A DNA stretch of 64,000 nt. Source: Nilaparvata lugens (lineage: Eukaryota; Arthropoda; Insecta; Hemiptera; Delphacidae). The stretch spans positions 29,287,179 through 29,351,178 of the forward strand of contig NC_052518.1 in assembly GCF_014356525.2 (NCBI RefSeq). Direction: 5' to 3'. The notes below the pieces were generated by a model. It was not told the DNA's origin, did not search any database, and worked only from the letters and a program-made list of their open reading frames with translations. Position numbers and translations under genes: made by a program. Positions 1 through 10,895 of the stretch are shown piece after piece. Positions within the stretch are counted from its first letter, which is position 1. The number at the start of each line of letters is the position of its first letter.

Positions 1-379
1 TTCTTCCTCCTTTCCTTCTTCTTCTTCCTCCCCTTCTTCTTTATCTTCTCCTTCTTCTAGAGAGAGAGGGAGAGGTTCTTCTCCTTCTAAGGAGTGGGGG
101 AGGGGGCAGGGGAGGTGTGGAATGAGTGGGTTGTGGTGAGGGGTACATAGGGTGGGTGCATGGGGAGGGGGGAGGAGGGGAAAAGTCGTAAAAAAATGTC
201 CCAGTAAGTACAAACTGACACTACTTCTTGTCTCTGTGAGACTCACCTTGTCTCTGTGGGAACTTGTTCCTGTGAGACTGCCATTTTTATAGAAATACTT
301 GTTCCTATGTCTATACTTGCTCCTATCTCTGTGACACTAATATTGTTCAAAAACACTACTTGTTTCTGTGAGAACTTGT
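1..379. repeat. Low-complexity and imperfect short repeats
   Basis: The first 180 bases are a pyrimidine-rich run followed by a purine-rich run. From about 220 to 395 a short motif of the type cttgtctctgtgagac recurs several times with variations. I see no gene here. The repeat adjoins the 3' side of the decayed Gypsy reverse transcriptase on the minus strand. Confidence 0.6.
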
Positions 380-1953
380 CTCTGTGATACGGACCCGATT
401 GTTTGACTGTGAACTACTACATCATCTAAATAAACAAAACACTGTTCCTAAAATTTTGGCCAGGAGGGAGTCCATCAATTTTTGGAATGTATGAGGGACA
501 CCTGTCAATCCAAAAGCCATTCTCTTATACTCAAAATGCCCACCGACGGTTGTGAAAGCATTTTCTTGGTTCTCTTCTGCTATTTTCATTTGGTGGTACC
601 CACTTTGCAAATCCAAAGTTAAGAAATATTTACTATTGCCTAGTCCTTCAAGTGTCTCATTTATAAGCGGTAATGGATATGCATTTGCGTTAGTAACTGA
701 ATTTAAAAGCCTGAAATCTGAACAGAAACGATATTTGAGGCCTCCATCAGTTGTTTTCTTTCTTACAAGTACAATCGGTGCACTCCAAGGACTGTTTGAT
801 GGTACAATTATACCTTTATTCAGCATTTTGGCTATATGCTCTTCCACTACTGGGCGCATGTGGTAAGGTACTCTATAGGGTCTTTTTGCAATCGGTCATT
901 CTTCAAATGTGGGGATATGATGTTCAACGAGTACATTACATCCCTCTAATCCTGGCTCTTCAAATGTTGTGATAAAGTGCTTTAATACTTTACTTATTAA
1001 CACAGCTTCTTCAGTCTTTAGATGTGATAAAGTCTCATCAATTTGTTTTTCTAATTTTGAATTATTTTCATCCATTGATACAGATGCTATCTGTAAAGAG
1101 GGTTCAGTAATCCTCACAGGCTCTGCAATACCCATAAATTTATTTTTCAATAGCTGTACTGGATACGGATTAAGGTTTATAACTTTAACAAATGAGATTG
1201 AATTGTTGACATGCTGAACACTACGAGCAACCCTTATTCCAGGCAGTGGATCTAATGGGGGTTCAATGAATATAAGCCCTTCCTTCAATACATTTCTCAG
1301 AGTAACATCGATCAAGATTTCAGAATGAACAGGGATAAAAGTGCTTTGTGTGGTATACATTGTAGCCGGTCTTACTTGATCATTTGAACAATGGGTCTTT
1401 GTTGACATTCTGTGATCTTTAAACTCAGAACTCCTCCTGTCATGGAGTGAATGGGTGGGGTCGGATGGGGCATTACAGCTTATAGTCTTCCTACTTTCAT
1501 TTTCACTAACACAATCACAAAAATATGACGTTTCAATATGACTCAGTATGATTCATTTTGAACTTCTCCTACTTTCTCACCACCAAATGTAATTGAATTA
1601 TTGCCTACATCGATAACTGTGTACAATTTGGATAACAAATCCAACCAAGCAAACCATCCTCTTTAATCTCAACATTGGCGATGAGAAATCTATGTTTAAC
1701 TTTAAACATTAAGACATTTATTCGTAAAACTTGTGCTCCTATCACTGCTAAATTCATACCTGTCACACCCTTAGCAACAGCTTTATCCTCTATTAGTTTT
1801 ACACCTGAAATAGCCTCTTTCAAAATAGATATCTCCGTGCCTTTGTCAACTAAAAATGTTTTGCATTGACCTTCAATCTCGATGGTAACGTGACTTCCTC
1901 TACTGCAAGTTAATATTCTTGGAACTATATTGCAATGCCCCTCTCCATGATTA
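380..1953 (-). pseudogene. pol: Gypsy-type retrotransposon pol remnant: protease and reverse transcriptase
   Basis: Minus-strand fragments in successive frames give a Ty3/Gypsy pol. Positions 1994-1605 read as a retropepsin-like segment in which the active-site triad position is DKG instead of DTG or DSG. Positions 1408-896 are the linker before RT. Positions 859-422 are the RT fingers and palm with the SPWSAPIVLVRKK and DLQSGYHQ blocks. The YLDD catalytic box lies in another frame at about 400. Breaks: a TGA near 897, a frameshift near 420 and one near 1640. The 5' side ends at 1953 where the foldback-like element begins. The gag half of the same element lies beyond it at 27216-27832. It is a dead relic. 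Clade assignment rests on motif order only. Confidence 0.85.
1944..1953. other. Target-site duplication, left, of foldback-like element
   Basis: tccatgatta is repeated at 27206-27215, flanking the inverted arms that begin acgtgcatgtcgctgg on the left and end ccagcgacatgcaca on the right. A 9-10 bp duplication is typical of Mutator-like and Foldback elements. The last base pair could belong to either the element or the duplication. Confidence 0.8.
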
Positions 1954-2253
1954 ACGTGCATGTCGCTGGCCCGGCCACATTCGAATTTCACCAAACAAAC
2001 TATGCCAGGATTTACTACCTATTTTCTACCTCCAATAACCGATTTTCTACCTCAAAGATAACAGAGATATTGAATAAACTAAAGTGCTGGGCCAGGGACA
2101 TGTTAGCCCGGCCATCTCTGAATTTCACCAAACCAAATATGCCAAGATTTACTACCTATTTTCTACTATTTTCTACCTCAAACCAAACTGAAATCTAACC
2201 AAGCATAAAGGAGATATTGGTGATAATATGTATAGGTCACGTGCATGTCGCTG
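1954..2253. repeat. Left inverted arm of foldback-like element, first part
   Basis: Two and a half diverged subrepeats, each starting near a ctggcccggcca-like block and running through atttactacctattttctac, occur at about 1962, 2090 and 2240. The third is cut by Polinton 1 and resumes at 20754. The reverse complement of the same order of blocks is found at 26860-27205. Confidence 0.8.
2248..2253. other. Target-site duplication of Polinton 1, left
   Basis: tcgctg occurs directly outside the left end of the element here and again directly outside its right end at 20754-20759. Six base pairs is the length expected for Polinton integration. Confidence 0.92.
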
Positions 2254-3201
2254 AGTAGTTATAATTTGGGACTTTGAAGCCACTTTTTTGCTCGAAATCA
2301 CCTCCCCCCTCTCCAACCCTCATCAATCCCATCACCCCTTCCCCTCCCCCACAGGGTGGGGGGTGTTCTAAAAATAGATTTCCCCTTCCCCTTACCAAGT
2401 GGTGATGAGGGGGATGAAAAGAGAGAAAGATATATCTCTCTCTCACTCTTTCTAAAAATAGATTTCCCCTTCCCCTTGCCCAGTGGTGATGAGGGGGATG
2501 AACAGAGAGAAAGATATATCTCTCTCTCACTGTCTCTGAAAATAGATTTCCCCTTCCTCTTGCCCAGTGGAGATGAGGGGGATGAAAAGAGAGAAAGAGA
2601 TATCTCTCTCTCTCAAATAGATTTTCCCTTCCCCATCATCAGTATAGATGAGGGGGATGAAGAAAGTGAGGGAAAAAATAATTTAGAGAGAAAGATATAT
2701 CTCTCTCTCACTCTTTCTAAAAATAGATTTCCCCTTCCCCTTGCCCAGTGGTGATGAGGGGGATGAAAAGAGAGAAAGATATATCTCTCTCTCACTCTTT
2801 CTAAAAATAGATTTCCTCTTCCCCTTGCCCAGTGGGGATGAGGGGGATGAAAAGAGAGAAAGATATATCTCTCTCTCACTCTTTCTAAAAATAGATTTCC
2901 CCTTTCCCAGTGGAGATGAGGGGGATGAAAAAAGAGAAAGATATATCTCTCTCTCACTCTCTCTCAAAATAGATTTACCCTTCTCCTTGCCCAGTGGTGA
3001 GGAGGGGGATGGAAAGAGAGAAAGATATATCTCTCTCTCTCAAATAGATTTTCCCTTCCCCTTCCCCAGTATAGATGAGGGGGATGAAGAAAGTGAGGGA
3101 AAAAATAATTTCCCTTTGAGGGGAAAAATTCCCTCTCTCTACATCTATACTGACAGATTAAAGTGAATTGAGAAATTCTCTATCTCTATCTACATCTAAT
3201 G

Positions 3202-3250
<49 letters not shown>

Positions 3251-3660
3251 ACATCTATACTTACAGATTAAAGTGAATCCTTCTCTCTACATCTATTGCT
3301 ATACTGACAGATTGAAGTGAATTGAGAAATTCCCTATCTCTCTCTACATCTATACTGTCATATTAAAGTGAATTGAGAAATTCCCTATTACTCTCTACAT
3401 CTATACTGACAGACTAAAGTGAATCCTTCTCTCTACATCTATTGCTATACTGACAGATTAAACTGAATCCATATCTCTACAGAGAGGTCAATGATCTAAG
3501 TTCTTTTACATTTTTTATCTGCAATATCATCTACATCTATTGCTATACTGACAGATTAAAGTGAATTGAGAAATTCCCTATCACTCTACATCTAATGCTA
3601 TACTGACAGATTAAAGTGAATCCTTATCTCTACAATAATCTAAGTTCTATAATATCCATA
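2254..3660. repeat. Left terminal inverted repeat of Polinton 1, minisatellite-rich
   Basis: After about 50 unique terminal bases comes an array of about nine to ten units of some 80 bases (2360-3110), each with a palindromic core gagagaaagatatatctc and the block atttccccttccccttgccc. Then follows a second array (3130-3625) built on ctatactgacagattaaagt, with a (ct)n run at 3207-3247. The right end holds the same arrays inverted, but with about five units of the first type. Long open frames through this array on both strands are repeat artefacts. Confidence 0.85.
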
Positions 3661-3866
3661 TTATGCTTGGTTTCCAACTGACAGTCAAGAGTTCAATCAA
3701 ACTGTTTATGAATGTGTAAAAAATTGAGCTCTTTTGCTGTACAAACATCCCAGTCGTTATTGTTAAAGTGTTTTCTCCGACAATATGTAAGTATAATTGG
3801 AATGAGCTAGCATATCTAAAAATACTTACATATTCTCAGACCTATTTCACTCGGGGGAAATAATAC
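3661..3866. other. Short non-coding stretch between TIR array and first gene
   Basis: AT-rich sequence without an open frame or clear repeat. It lies downstream of the minus-strand gene at 3867-4190 and may hold its 3' end. I see no convincing polyadenylation signal. Confidence 0.4.
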
Positions 3867-4190
3867 TCAACGCCTATAGTTACCATGAAACTGTCTTAAG
3901 AAGATACGATTCCCGCTCACATTCAATTCCCATGAACGAGAATTAAAACTTCTGATGTTATCCTCATTCAAAACCACTGAATATTCTTTCGGTAACTTAA
4001 TAGTGTGTTTAAAGTCACCTTGACTATCAATATCAATAATTTTAAGGTGAATTTTGCCATTATCGGTAAATGTTACCTTTGTTACTACAAACCAATCATA
4101 AGGATAAAATTCAAAACCCCAATCGGCTAGTGGATTTGCTTCTACAGAGAACTCATTGAAACTTCTCCAATCAAAATAGTTAAACATCAT
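3867..4190 (-). CDS. Polinton accessory protein of unknown function, 107 aa
   Basis: An uninterrupted frame starting MMFNYFDWRSFNEF. The product is rich in aromatic residues at the N terminus and acidic to neutral overall, with alternating hydrophobic residues suggesting beta structure. No membrane segment or known motif is visible. It is the last gene on the minus strand before the left terminal repeat, so it is positioned like a Polinton accessory gene. The corresponding region of Polinton 2 is outside the window, so conservation cannot be checked here. I do not recognise the family. Confidence 0.55.
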   Translation of the reverse strand: MMFNYFDWRSFNEFSVEANPLADWGFEFYPYDWFVVTKVTFTDNGKIHLKIIDIDSQGDFKHTIKLPKEYSVVLNEDNIRSFNSRSWELNVSGNRIFLRQFHGNYRR

Positions 4191-4530
4191 GTGTGAACTT
4201 GTCGGCTCAACTGTTTAGACTGAAGTGACGCATGCGCGCGCACGCACATGCTACACTCCCCCTTGTTGAATGTTTCTCCAGACAAATGACACGTGCACTA
4301 TGCTGCTCCCTGTGAGGTGGATGTTTCCCCTTCCCAAATTCTATAGATAAGAGCGAGTTCATATAACTCCTGCATCGAAAAAACCATTACATTCAATCAT
4401 AGACACATGAAAAAATGTATAGACTGATTTATCATCTTGAAGCGGCATGTGTTAGCAAGAAAACCGTTAAAGTTCACTATGCTTCAAATTTCTCTCTCTC
4501 ACATGCCAAGTGTTATCCTTTCACAAGATT
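4191..4530. other. Intergenic stretch upstream of the 107-aa gene
   Basis: Contains a short alternating purine-pyrimidine tract near 4226 (cgcatgcgcgcgcacgcac), which could form unusual DNA structure, then AT-rich sequence. It is a plausible promoter region for the minus-strand gene at 3867-4190, but I see no definite TATA box. Confidence 0.35.
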
Positions 4531-5052
4531 TTATGTTTTCGGAGACAATACAACCCCTTTAAACTGTGCTAAACCCATCTTGGTAGTGATAATTTCGGCT
4601 ACCTGATTTTCTGAAAGGTTATGTTGCTTAGCTTCTATCCAATTCATATTGAAGCTCACGCATGCATATCTGGATATGATATCGTAAGCTACCCTATGGA
4701 TGAATAAATTAAGATAATCTATGAATGCAGCCGAACATTGCAGTCTCATAACAGATCCCTCTTCCGAATTTTTAATTGCCTCAGCTATTTCATCACAAAC
4801 GCTTTTCACAGTGACTTCCATCTCGTTTTTCTTAATAAAATCTCCTATATCATTTTTAGTTGCCACACCGATATTCTTAGTATTTTCCGAAACGAGTTTG
4901 GTTATTTGTGAATCTAAATAAAATTTCACAGCTTTGCTGATTCCTTGTTGATTTATCGATTTGATTATTTTCTGTGTTATTGAGTCAATATCACACGTAA
5001 GATTACCACCACCACTAGGTGTATCAATCCAACCAAATCAATGCAGAGTCAT
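4531..5052 (-). pseudogene. Polinton accessory gene, helical protein, start damaged
   Basis: The clean frame covers 4531-4929 (132 aa) and stays open upstream to about 5040, where it reads GWIDTPSGGG. The nearest upstream ATG in the same frame, at about 5050, is followed by a TGA four codons later, so the original start seems lost. The visible protein is mostly alpha-helical and ends GLAQFKGVVLSPKT. I do not recognise a domain. It lies between the DUF8207-like gene and the 107-aa gene, all on one strand. Confidence 0.45.
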
Positions 5053-5158
5053 CGTAACACTAAACAATTAGTTTTGCTTCTTTTAGCTCTTAAATTATAG
5101 AGGCGATCTCAACATCATGTCCAGTGTTGCCAGAAGCTTTTGAGGAATAGAGTAAATT

Positions 5159-6001
5159 TTATCTTTCCACTAATTTGTCAAAATTATCAAAGTATTGATA
5201 AATTCTATCATGAGAATTATTTTTTGCAAATTTCAATAAACCCCATCTCTTCTTTTTACTAATTTTTTTACTGGGAAATAACTTCTGAATCATTTGCGAT
5301 TTAATTCCCTGATTTTGTTTAACATAGCCTCTTCGATCTAAATGTATGCCTGTAAGTGTTAAGATTTTTTTATACTTATCCAGATCTCTCTGATTATAAA
5401 GATTCGAATTCGGTCTTGAACTGAATAATAACTCAAGTAGACCATGTGTTAAACGAAATCTTTCATTATAAATATCTATATAACTGTTATCAAATATTTT
5501 ATAATATCAATATTACTTGCTGTTTTCCAATATAATACACATCATCTTTAGAATTGTATGAAATTCCATAACTAATTGAATTATTGAATTTTTCTGCATG
5601 AAACGTTTTTAGATATTGTGACAGCACCTCATCGTTTTTACTAGAACCAAGTAAACTGTTTTCAAATTCAGTTGAGCTTAAAAGATTGCCTGTTGAACTC
5701 CCATAGCTTTTATCATAACTGGACTCCTCTTCATCAATCTCCATGCTCTCTTCTTCCTCTTTTACTTCTTCCTTTTTTGGTTTTACACCATGATTAGAGT
5801 GAGAACTAGATTTTTTTCCCCCACTTCAATTATGGGCTCTATCAACGGTGAGAGCGTTTTCCTATTGTATTCCTCTGATCGTTTTTCAAAATTAAGTAAG
5901 CTTTTATGCTTGTCGCTGATTACTTTTCTCAATTTCTTAATCTTATTGATCAAACCAACATTCTTTCTATTCAGTTTTCTGCTGCGTGTTTTAGACAACA
6001 T
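5159..6001 (-). pseudogene. DUF8207-like Polinton protein, two frameshifts
   Basis: Three frames join into one gene. Positions 6001-5783 give a basic coiled N terminus (MLSKTRSRKLNRKN). Positions 5744-5499 give an acidic serine-rich middle. About 5480-5159 gives a C-terminal block with RLTHGLLELLF, RDLDKYKKILTLT and GIKSQMIQKLF. That block is the conserved part of a protein widely found in invertebrate Polintons (DUF8207-type); its function is unknown. The first shift is at a run of seven A (5811-5817 on the plus strand) and the second lies near 5500. It follows the ATPase gene by 21 bases, suggesting cotranscription. Family assignment is from remembered motif order and is moderately secure. 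Confidence 0.6.
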
Positions 6002-6022
6002 GACTGTACAAAGAATTAATCT

Positions 6023-6715
6023 CTACTGAACGGTAAGAAACGTATCGAGCGAATCTCGGTACTTGCCGCTATTAATTCCACACTCAGTCATAATAGTTAC
6101 AAAATTATGAGGTTTACGATTCCAAACTTTATGGCAAAGTTTACTGAAATCTTTATAAGAAATATCTCCTCCAACATGATCTCTGTGAATTAATTTCAGA
6201 CTCATTAAATCTATCTTGAAGATTATAATCATATTTGCATTGTCCCTAGTGAAATGTTTCTGTGTAGCTCCATAACTCTGAATTAAATATGCCGTGTCAA
6301 TATTACGATGTCGGCCCATAGTAAAATATTCTCTTATTTGAGGTACATGAATAAGTTGTAAGTCATCAAATATAACTAAAGAATATTCTGATATTTTGTT
6401 TGGATGTGGTATAGATTCAGAATTGTTGTTTATATGAAATTCAATATCCTTCATTTTTGAAAGGACTTTTCTCAAAAACAAGTACTTATCTTGATATTCG
6501 CTTTTAGTATGCAAGTATATAGTATTAAATGTCAACCCATTCTTTGAAAAAATTAAATTGAATAGCAAATTGGTCTTACCACAGCCTGAAGAGCCTATTA
6601 TAAGGATCCTTGCATTATGAGGTAACAACTTACCATTTTTACACCATGTTGGCATTTCTTTCTGTCTTATATCATTGTCGAAATTCACTATCGGGATATT
6701 ACTCATGTTAGACAC
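6023..6715 (-). CDS. FtsK/HerA-type genome-packaging ATPase
   Basis: An intact 230-aa frame. Residues 41-48 are a Walker A motif (GSSGCGKT) and residues 113-118 (LVIFDD) a Walker B motif. The length and compact architecture match the A32-like packaging ATPases of Polintons, adintoviruses and virophages, which pump DNA into the capsid. A QSYGATQKHFTRDNAN segment after Walker B fits the sensor region. Gene order (integrase, then ATPase, on the same strand as the polymerase) is usual for this group. It is one of the few undamaged genes of Polinton 1. Confidence 0.88.
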   Translation of the reverse strand: MSNMSNIPIVNFDNDIRQKEMPTWCKNGKLLPHNARILIIGSSGCGKTNLLFNLIFSKNGLTFNTIYLHTKSEYQDKYLFLRKVLSKMKDIEFHINNNSESIPHPNKISEYSLVIFDDLQLIHVPQIREYFTMGRHRNIDTAYLIQSYGATQKHFTRDNANMIIIFKIDLMSLKLIHRDHVGGDISYKDFSKLCHKVWNRKPHNFVTIMTECGINSGKYRDSLDTFLTVQ

Positions 6716-7146
6716 GTGTACAGCATCTGATCTGATAAGGAACTAATCATTTTTCGTAAGTTATCAAGGAGGAGGCTGTTTGCCGCTAACCACATGGGTG
6801 TCTGAGCGTGTATGGCTTATAACATTGGAATGCACTCGACATGTGCTCACTGTCACTCTCCCCTTTCACAGCAATGCACTGATAGAAGTTTCTCACTTCA
6901 ATATATCGTTCCCTCTCTCTCCCGCACCCTCTTTACGAGAATGCATCTGTTGCTCCTCCTTATCTAAGCCTTAGCAAAAGCAAATTACGAAAATGAAACT
7001 TCAGATTGAAATGAAACTGAGAAGCATTTTTTGATAAAGACGTATTATATTTACACCAAATCTTTGTCATATTTACACTGAATGGAATGTATTACAATGT
7101 GATATTACACTGAATGGAATGTATTACAATGTGATATTACAATAGA
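6716..7146. other. Intergenic region between ATPase and integrase
   Basis: No gene is seen. A direct repeat of about 32 bases beginning ttacactgaatggaatg occurs twice, head to tail, at about 7073-7138, just after the integrase stop codon in transcription order. The ATPase promoter is probably in 6720-6980, which has pyrimidine-rich tracts but no clear TATA box. Confidence 0.4.
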
Positions 7147-8090
7147 TTATTTTTCATCTAATAGTTGACTTCTACTAATATAACTAGGTGTTGAAAATCC
7201 AATCCACTTAACAAGCAATCCTTTTTTGTCTCGCTTTAATATTTTTTCAATCAGATATACTTGTCTCTCCGATTCGTTTAATTGTGTTTTTTTAATTTCT
7301 TCTCCGTAAAACCTACCACTAATTACTTCCCCGTTTAGATCTCGCAAGCTGTATGTTACAGGTTGAGAAGGAAATATAGACTGAATCAAAAAATACTCTG
7401 CACTCCAATTTATGTTATAAGATTTATCGAAAAGAACCCTTTTCTTTGAGATTCGTACAACATCTCCTAGATAAAATTTTGGTTTTGAATTTTTCAATTT
7501 ATATCGTCTATTGAATGCAGAATTCAAAGACATTAAAACATGATTACGATCTTTTTTCCTCACATCTTTAGGTTTCATTCTAATTGAAGTGTGCATTGTT
7601 GCATTATAATCACAAACCAAACTGTCTAGTTGTGATATCCAGTTTTTGGTTCCATGTTCAGTTAAATATCTATAAATTTTTGCTTTAATTGTTCTATTAA
7701 AAACCTTTCATCTATCGAAGCTTTCTTATCGCTAAAAACATGGTAATGTTTAATACTGTATCTATCTAATAATGCTTTAACTTTCAAATTAAAGAATCCT
7801 GTTCCCTGATCTGATTGAAACAACTTAACTCCCTTATTTTTAGAAATAATTGGTTCGAGTGCATCAAATACAGATTGACTTGACTTGTCTTTTAATGGTA
7901 CACAATATGCAAATTTTGAAAAACAATTAATAACAGCTAAGATATACCTATAACCTTTATTAAAACATGATAAACTGCTCATCTCAATGAGATCCACTTG
8001 AAGCAAGTCTTTTTCACTTTTCAACTCATATTTGCAAGTGGGATAGTTGACACGCGGTACACTATGAAGTTCTAATGCTATCTTAGATCT
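7147..8090 (-). pseudogene. int: Retroviral-like integrase with chromodomain-like C terminus, frameshifted
   Basis: The catalytic core lies at 8024-7662. It has the first Asp in LLQVDLIEM, the second in QSDQGTGFF, and the Glu about 35 residues later (DERF), giving a D,D-35-E triad. The reading then shifts at a run of five A at 7699-7703 (plus strand) and continues at 7620-7147. The C terminus (VYLIEKILKRDKKGLLVKW) resembles a chromodomain, as in Polinton integrases that read target chromatin. The N-terminal zinc-binding part is not recognisable upstream of about 8090, so it is truncated or deleted. Confidence 0.85.
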
Positions 8091-8168
8091 AATAATATTA
8101 ATATTTACAACACGAAATCAAAATTACTGGTGATGGATGATCGTCGCAGGACATACTGAGCAATCAGT

Positions 8169-10765
8169 TCAGAGCGTTGTTGGCACTCTATAATATCCAA
8201 AAGGTAAAGTGTCCACACCGTTCTCTGCAATATATCTCTTATCGTCATAAGGACTCAAACAGATTTTTGCACATTCAATCTGATACATGGTGTGATTATA
8301 GGACCTCATCATATTGAATTTTTCAATGTGTTCACAACGTTCAATCAATGATTTCTTATATAAATTAAAATTAAGTTTTCTACATTTCACTCCAGTCTGT
8401 ACACCCTTTGCTACGCATTTATTTACAGGTTCTTCATTCTCGTTACATACTAAATACGAGTAAAGTTTTGATCGAAGCCCTATAAATTTATATACAGGTT
8501 TTGAGGCTGTCTCATCCTTGAACTTTCCTACAACTTTATTTCTCTCCATGGAAAAGCATGGGTGGTAAGGAGGGTAATTACTAGTGTCGAAAAGGTTCAA
8601 ATTTTCTTTAATCAACTGATACATGTCTTCCACTTTTATGTTTTAAAGAAAACTATCGGTATCAGTCATACAGAGTTCTACGCAATCCCATGGTATAATT
8701 TTTTGTAATTTACAATAGAAAAAATCGTACATATGGAATTTACTCAACTCCAGTACGGAAAACCTGGAATAGACAGGCTTGTTCATTTTTAGTTCCAACT
8801 TGCGAGAGAAAACTGCGATCACATTCGGACTAATTATTTGCCAGCGTTTGCATAACGGATTTGAAATGTACTTATCTAACCATTTTTCATCCGTGATAAT
8901 TTAAACATTGATATGCTTGTGAACAGATTGAATAGTCTTGCCAAAAATCAAATTACAACAGGCCTTAAAGAAGGATATTTCAAATTTATTTTTCGCGTTC
9001 TGTCTATTGCGGATATTGAAGTCGATGTAGCTTTTCAGCCAGGGAGATTGGGAAAAGCTAATGAAGCGACGTACTTTTGTTAATTGCAATCCGAGCTGAA
9101 GGTAGAGCTTTAAATTGAGGTAATGCACAATGTACTTTTGCCTACTGAAAGTGTCAAAAATCTCTCTGACGTATTTGCGATGCAGGAAATTTCTTTTTTG
9201 CATTTACCGAGCGCTTTCAGAATGAAATGTGAATCAAACCCGGAGAAATTGTGAAAATAACACGAAATGTACTCCGGAGTACGAGCCGATAAATTACAAG
9301 AAATGTGTGCTGCACATAGGTCATTTCTGGTTTCATGCGCGTGGTGACAACATTTAATATCGGTGTCTAAGAATGGTTCAGCGCAAAGCCCGCAGTTTAC
9401 CGAATTTTGAAATTCGCGCTCTTGACTTTCGGATAAATGTTGCATCGGAATTTCATGTTTCATATCCTCATACAAATTGTCGCCGAGATCTGTAATTTCC
9501 TGAAGAAATTTCTCTATGATTTTTTCATCTAAACTACTCGATCTATGGAGTACAGGTCCGTAAGCGATTTCCCCGTTCGCATCGATAACAACAAAACAAT
9601 ACCCGCAGGGAATATGTCGCGCTGTTTTCTTTGTATAGCTATGACTGATTTCATCCGAATTGGATCATCATCATCATCACCATTATTATCGATATTAACA
9701 ATGTAAGTTTCTAAATCCGTGTAAATGGTTTACTTTTTCTTCAACGTCACGCCTAGTTTCTTGAATTAAATTGTCTCTCCACGTTTAGGATATGAAACAT
9801 GCTGCGATTCAAACTTGGAACAAAGCTGTTCATGTTTCATTAAATTTGCTTTGCCATCACAATTTTTAGATTTGTTCGATGTAAATCTATGAAAACAGAA
9901 ATTACAAATGTGTACTTGACCCTTGTGTTTTGAAAGGTGAGAGAAAAGACGCAATAATCCATTTTTCCCGTTCGCGGTATTAATTAAACAGAAATGAGTT
10001 TTTCCTGCATCGGCTTTCAGCATTAAAAGATTAATTTGGTGCTTACGAGTGTGGAAAATGCTTGCGCGGTAGGGGAAAAACGTTTTGTTGTTATACGCGA
10101 TGACGTGAATTGCAATATCTGGATTCAGTATTTCAAATTTCTTAATATCGCATGTCGTCACCAGAAAATTTACACCTCACGTATTAAGTGTGTGAGCAAA
10201 CTTGCTCAAATACTTTATAGTCAAGCACGAGTTCCTTGGTTTCTGATGGAAATACGTGAGGACTGACCATAAAAAGCATTTTCCATCAGACAGATTTTTG
10301 ACATTCATAATACAATTTTTGTTTTTAAGAAACTGCGGTGTTTGATTGAAACTGGATGTGGATATTGGATTAAATTTAATCATGTTCACATCCAGTGACT
10401 CAATTTTCTTCAAAACCCAACCGCTGCCATGTCGAACAAAGTTGTCAAAAGATGACAGGATTTTTCTTATGGCCAACATGAAATGATCGTTAAAATCTTC
10501 ATAATTCTCAAGCATGTTTAGTGCTATGTTGGAGTAACTATGAAGATTTATTAGAGATGAGACAGTCTCGCTAACCTCATCATCCATCACCACTAATTTA
10601 TACAACAAAACATTCAACACGATGAACCATTTCACATTGGCATCATGGCACGCTGCGTGCTCCCTAATTATCTCGAAAACTCGCCGTTTCGATCTCTCGA
10701 GCACGTTTTCGATACTGGCGGACCACTGCAGAGTTGACGCCATGTACTCTTCTTTCCCTCGGCAT
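8169..10765 (-). pseudogene. polB: Protein-primed family B DNA polymerase, heavily damaged
   Basis: Adintovirus/Polinton type. The N-terminal domain is at 10765-10177 (ENLTS... then GSGWVLKKIE and DGKCFLWSVL). After an in-frame TGA at 10177-10179 it continues at 10161-9766 with a zinc-finger-like C..C..H..C segment, then a partial exonuclease region at 9475-9110 (HNFSGFDSHF). The frame then jumps to the palm: HYLNLKLYLQLGLQLTK and the motif B region FFKACCNLIFGKT at 9203-8901. Motif C is TDTDSFL followed at once by a stop near 8645. The C terminus with LSPYDDKRYI ends at 8169. Polinton 2 carries about 1 kb of exonuclease sequence missing here. Start chosen as the ATG just inside a conserved splice acceptor. 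Confidence 0.88.
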
Positions 10766-10800
10766 GATGGTGATGTTAGATTCTGAAAAACGAAAGAATA
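10766..10800 (-). promoter_or_regulatory. Conserved splice acceptor at polymerase start
   Basis: On the minus strand a pyrimidine tract ends ttctttcgtttttcag, with the exon starting at 10782 as aatctaacatcaccatc and an ATG 17 bases later. Polinton 2 has the same arrangement (exon from 61872). Conservation of the tract and the AG in an otherwise diverged non-coding segment suggests the polymerase mRNA is spliced here. The partner donor may be the leader at 13950. Confidence 0.6.
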
Positions 10801-10895
10801 ATGATCAGGATCACATAGAATTGGAGTGATAGAGTACAACTGTATGTTTTTAAATCAGTTGTGAATTGGCATTGGTAGAAGAAGGCTATGTGAAA

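Noticed and set aside
2237..3166. Several long open frames on both strands with repeated RERYISLSL-type peptides
   Set aside because: They run through a minisatellite whose unit lacks stops in several frames. The pattern appears in overlapping frames on both strands, so it is not coding.
10177..10179. Selenocysteine recoding of the shared TGA in the polymerase
   Set aside because: No SECIS-like structure was identified, and the position is not a redox-active Cys in the family. A shared ancestral defect is simpler.
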